A stretch of DNA of 41,977 nt, taken from Streptomyces sp. Ru72 (GTDB lineage: Bacteria > Actinomycetota > Actinomycetes > Streptomycetales > Streptomycetaceae). The DNA lies in contig NZ_PQSR01000068.1 of NCBI RefSeq assembly GCF_002920635.1, forward strand, positions 1-41,977, given 5' to 3'. Shown piece after piece: positions 40,000 to 41,977 of this stretch. The notes beneath the pieces are model-generated. The model had not been told where the DNA came from and ran no database searches. It saw only the letters and a list, made by a program, of their open reading frames with translations. The position numbers and the translations under genes were made by a program. Numbering within the stretch: position 1 is the stretch's first letter; every line of letters begins with the position of its first letter.

Positions 40000-40358
40000 A
40001 TGTGGGACGCGATCGTCCACGCGCTCGCCATCACCGGATCGATGACCTGGGAGATCACCTGGGCGTTGATTCTCGGCTTCGCCCTGTCCGCCGTGGTGCA
40101 GGCGGTGGTGCGCCGGTCGACCGTCGTACGGCTGCTGGGTGACGACCGGCCGCGCACGCTGGCCCTGGCCTCCGGACTCGGCGGGCCTCCTCCTCGTGCT
40201 CATACGCCGCCGTCGCGCTCGCCCGATCGCTGTTCCGCAAGGGCGCGAACTTCACGGCGGCGATGGCGTTCGAGATCGCCTCGACCAACCTCATGATGGG
40301 CGGGGCGCCCGGGGACGAGCAGCACACGCCGACGCACGAGGGTCATCACTCCCCCTGA
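40000..40358 (+). pseudogene. Broken DUF318-type permease
   Basis: The ATG at 40000 (GGGAGGAGGG upstream) reads MWDAIVHALAITGSMTWEITWALILGFALSAVVQAVVRR, then LALASGLG. The conserved permease motif SSCSYAAVALARSLFRKGANFTAAMAFEIASTNL continues in the next frame from about 40190. One base appears to be missing near 40181-40186 (GGCGGG where GGCGCGG is expected). After STNL (about 40292) the sequence jumps to a His-rich hydrophilic tail (HTPTHEGHHSP) and stops at 40358. Most of the roughly 300-residue membrane protein is therefore absent. Two independent lesions argue for a real pseudogene, although the 1-base loss alone could be a sequencing error. In the original frame the product would be 98 residues. 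Confidence 0.75.
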
Positions 40359-40409
40359 GTACGGCTGTTCACCGAGCGCCCCCGGCCGGGCGTGAGGCCG
40401 GGAACGGGC

Positions 40410-40427
40410 CGTGCCGACCACGGCACG
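40410..40427 (+). terminator. Short hairpin after the permease remnant
   Basis: CGTGCCG (40410-40416), ACCA loop, CGGCACG (40421-40427), about 50 bases after the pseudogene stop. Confidence 0.5.
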
Positions 40428-40487
40428 CCGGAACGCCGCCCGAGGGGGCCACCGCCCCACAGGAATCGGCAAGCATCGCCTTCACCA

Positions 40488-40516
40488 TTGACGCTCACTC
40501 AGCTCGCCTCTACCTT
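40488..40516 (+). promoter_or_regulatory. Promoter of the GH43-CBM42 gene
   Basis: TTGACG (40488-40493), exactly 17 bases, TACCTT (40511-40516), a good housekeeping-type promoter with a leader of about 55 bases. Confidence 0.55.
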
Positions 40517-40528
40517 CTGATCGATTCA

Positions 40529-40543
40529 TCGAACCGCGTTCGA
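40529..40543. promoter_or_regulatory. Operator candidate downstream of GH43 promoter
   Basis: TCGAAC-CGC-GTTCGA, 6-bp arms with a 3-base centre, lying just after the predicted transcription start. The position suits a repressor site. The sequence differs from the LacI-box candidates near 18 kb. Confidence 0.4.
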
Positions 40544-40577
40544 AATCCCGGCCCCCGCACGCCCCTTTGGAGAGCGC

Positions 40578-41977
40578 ATGAGCGTCCACCCCCGCCCCAG
40601 TCCGCGGCCGTCGCGCCGGCTGTTCCTCGGTATGGCCGCGACGGTGCCGCTGGCCCTGTCCGCCGACCTGACCGCCGGCGCCCGGCCCGCGCGCGCCGCG
40701 GACTCGGCCTATGTGATGGGCTACTTCACCGAGTCGCCGAGCGGCACCGGCACCGACTACGGCCTGCACCTGGCGGTCAGCACGGACTCCCGCCACTGGA
40801 TGCCGCTCAACCAGAACAACCCCGTGGTCACGCCCACCGAGGGCGCCGGCGGCCTGCGCGACCCGTTCATCCTGCGCAAGCAGGACGGCACCTTCGTCGT
40901 CCTCGCCACCGACCTCAAGGGCACCGACTGGAGCTACGTCAGCCAGTACATCCACGTCTGGGACTCCGCCGACCTGCGCACCTTCACCGGCTACCGCCGC
41001 CTCAGGCTGCACGACATGAACACCCACAGCTGGGCGCCCGAGGCGTTCTGGGACCCGGCGCGCGGCCGGTACGCGATCATCTACTCCGCCGTCAACGGCA
41101 GCGGCCACAACGTGATCATGGTCAACTACACCGCCGACTTCCTGACGGCGTCGTCCCCGCAGGTCTTCTTCGACCCCGGCCACGACGTCATCGACGGCGA
41201 CATGGCGGTAGGGGTCGGCGGCATGAACTACCTCTACTTCAAGGACAGTTCCAAGCAGGCTCTGGTGGGCGCGCGGTCCATGTCCCTGGATCCCGGCAGC
41301 TTCACCGTCTTCAGCACCCCGGTCGCGCACGGCGGCACCGAGGCACCGATCCTGGTGAGGTCGCAGACCTCCAGCGCCTGGTACCTGTGGGGCGACACCT
41401 ACACACCCAACGGCGTCTTCTACGCCTGGCAGAGCACCGACCTGGCCTCCGGCACCTGGACGGCCCTGAACCAGCGCGACTACACCCAGCCGGTCAACTC
41501 CAAGCACGGCACGATCCAGCCGATCACCACGACCGAGTACACCAACCTCGTGGCCAGGTGGGGCGCTCCCGCCTGGCGGCGGCTGAAGTCGTACAACTAT
41601 CCGGCGCGTTACGTGCGGCACTCCGACTACGTCGGCCGCATCGACGAGTATCCCTTCGACCCGTACACGGACGCGCAGTGGAAGCTCGTGCCCGGTCTCG
41701 CCGACAGCTCGGGAGTGTCCTTCCAGTCGGTCAACTACCCGACGCGCTATCTGCGGCACTACGACTACCGGCTGCGGCTGGACGTGAACGACGGTACGTC
41801 GACGTTCGCACAGGACGCCACGTTCTACTCCACGGCGGGGCTCGCCGACTCCTCGTGGACGTCCTTCCGCTCGTACAACTACCCGACCCGCTACATCAGG
41901 CACTCCGATTACGTGCTGCGCATCGACCCGATCTCGACGGCCACCGACCGGGCCGACGCCACGTTCTCCGTCGGCTA
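40578..41977 (+). CDS. Secreted GH43 glycosidase with AbfB (CBM42) domain, partial
   Basis: The gene is open to the window end, so the C-terminus is missing; 466 codons are visible. A Tat signal (SRRLFLGMAA, about 12-21) is followed by a five-bladed GH43-like domain with LRDPFIL (Asp95) and WAPEAFWDP, whose Glu155 is the probable general acid. The usual first-blade catalytic Asp is not obvious, and this segment reads GYFTESPSGTGTDYGLHLAVS. From about residue 334 three SYNYP-x-RY-x-RH repeats (starting near 338, 383 and 433) form an AbfB beta-trefoil, which binds arabinofuranose side chains. It probably releases L-arabinose or xylose from arabinoxylan or arabinan outside the cell. GGAGAG precedes the ATG. 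Confidence 0.82.
   Translation, partial: MSVHPRPSPRPSRRLFLGMAATVPLALSADLTAGARPARAADSAYVMGYFTESPSGTGTDYGLHLAVSTDSRHWMPLNQNNPVVTPTEGAGGLRDPFILRKQDGTFVVLATDLKGTDWSYVSQYIHVWDSADLRTFTGYRRLRLHDMNTHSWAPEAFWDPARGRYAIIYSAVNGSGHNVIMVNYTADFLTASSPQVFFDPGHDVIDGDMAVGVGGMNYLYFKDSSKQALVGARSMSLDPGSFTVFSTPVAHGGTEAPILVRSQTSSAWYLWGDTYTPNGVFYAWQSTDLASGTWTALNQRDYTQPVNSKHGTIQPITTTEYTNLVARWGAPAWRRLKSYNYPARYVRHSDYVGRIDEYPFDPYTDAQWKLVPGLADSSGVSFQSVNYPTRYLRHYDYRLRLDVNDGTSTFAQDATFYSTAGLADSSWTSFRSYNYPTRYIRHSDYVLRIDPISTATDRADATFSVG

Noticed and set aside
40482..41903. A 473-codon minus-strand open frame
   Set aside because: It is antisense to the GH43-AbfB gene, which has a signal peptide, promoter and conserved motifs but no stop inside the window. 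The minus frame is a shadow.
1..41977. tRNA, rRNA, insertion sequence or prophage
   Set aside because: No cloverleaf-like T-arm, transposase, terminal inverted repeats or phage genes were seen on reading. A tRNAscan or ISfinder run would settle it.

Overview
The window is typical of Streptomyces or a close relative. It has very high GC, GC-rich third positions with long antisense shadow ORFs, GTG starts, Tat- and Sec-secreted sugar enzymes, sugar ABC transporters without their own ATPase, and LacI, ROK, RpiR and PucR regulators. It contains no rRNA, tRNA, insertion sequence or CRISPR array that I can see. It looks like chromosomal accessory sequence rich in catabolic and regulatory genes.

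Left part (1-16.7 kb). A F420-type luciferase-like oxidoreductase is followed by a strong terminator and a probable leaderless pobA (4-hydroxybenzoate 3-monooxygenase). Next is a membrane protein with a degenerate Ser/Thr kinase domain. On the minus strand lies a compact ATP-grasp RiPP (graspetide-type) pair, whose 63-residue precursor starts at a GTG behind a perfect Shine-Dalgarno sequence. Then come a small orphan, an aldo/keto reductase, a Tat-exported type II cholesterol oxidase, a convergent PucR-like regulator, an HSL-family esterase, a 129-residue orphan, an RpiR-SIS regulator, another small orphan, a DUF1232 membrane protein and a large membrane-PAS-PAS-SpoIIE phosphatase. Between the esterase and the 129-residue orphan sits an array of 17-bp tandem repeats.

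Right part (16.9-42.0 kb) is a carbohydrate-use island. A LacI regulator diverges from an operon of GH127 beta-L-arabinofuranosidase, lipoprotein binding protein, two permeases and a secreted GH39-like enzyme with a ricin-type (CBM13-like) lectin domain. Two LacI-box-like sites flank the probable operon promoter. This is followed by a GH65 phosphorylase coupled to a beta-phosphoglucomutase-type HAD protein and a sugar/nucleoside kinase-like protein. A second ABC operon encodes a binding protein, two permeases and an unassigned 568-residue enzyme. It is divergent from a ROK regulator, and a Gfo/Idh/MocA oxidoreductase follows. The window ends with a secreted PAP2-type phosphatase carrying an autotransporter-type beta repeat, a peptidoglycan-binding-domain membrane protein, a broken DUF318-type permease behind a CsoR/CstR-like palindrome, and a GH43-AbfB (CBM42) enzyme cut by the window end.

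GH127, the GH39-like enzyme and GH43-CBM42 together suggest use of L-arabinose-containing plant glycans such as arabinans, arabinogalactan proteins or extensins. Neither ABC system has an ATPase, so both probably rely on a shared MsiK-type ATPase elsewhere. The best candidates for undescribed biology are the ATP-grasp RiPP pair, the unassigned enzyme of the second transporter operon, and several strong but unassigned palindromic or repeat DNA elements.
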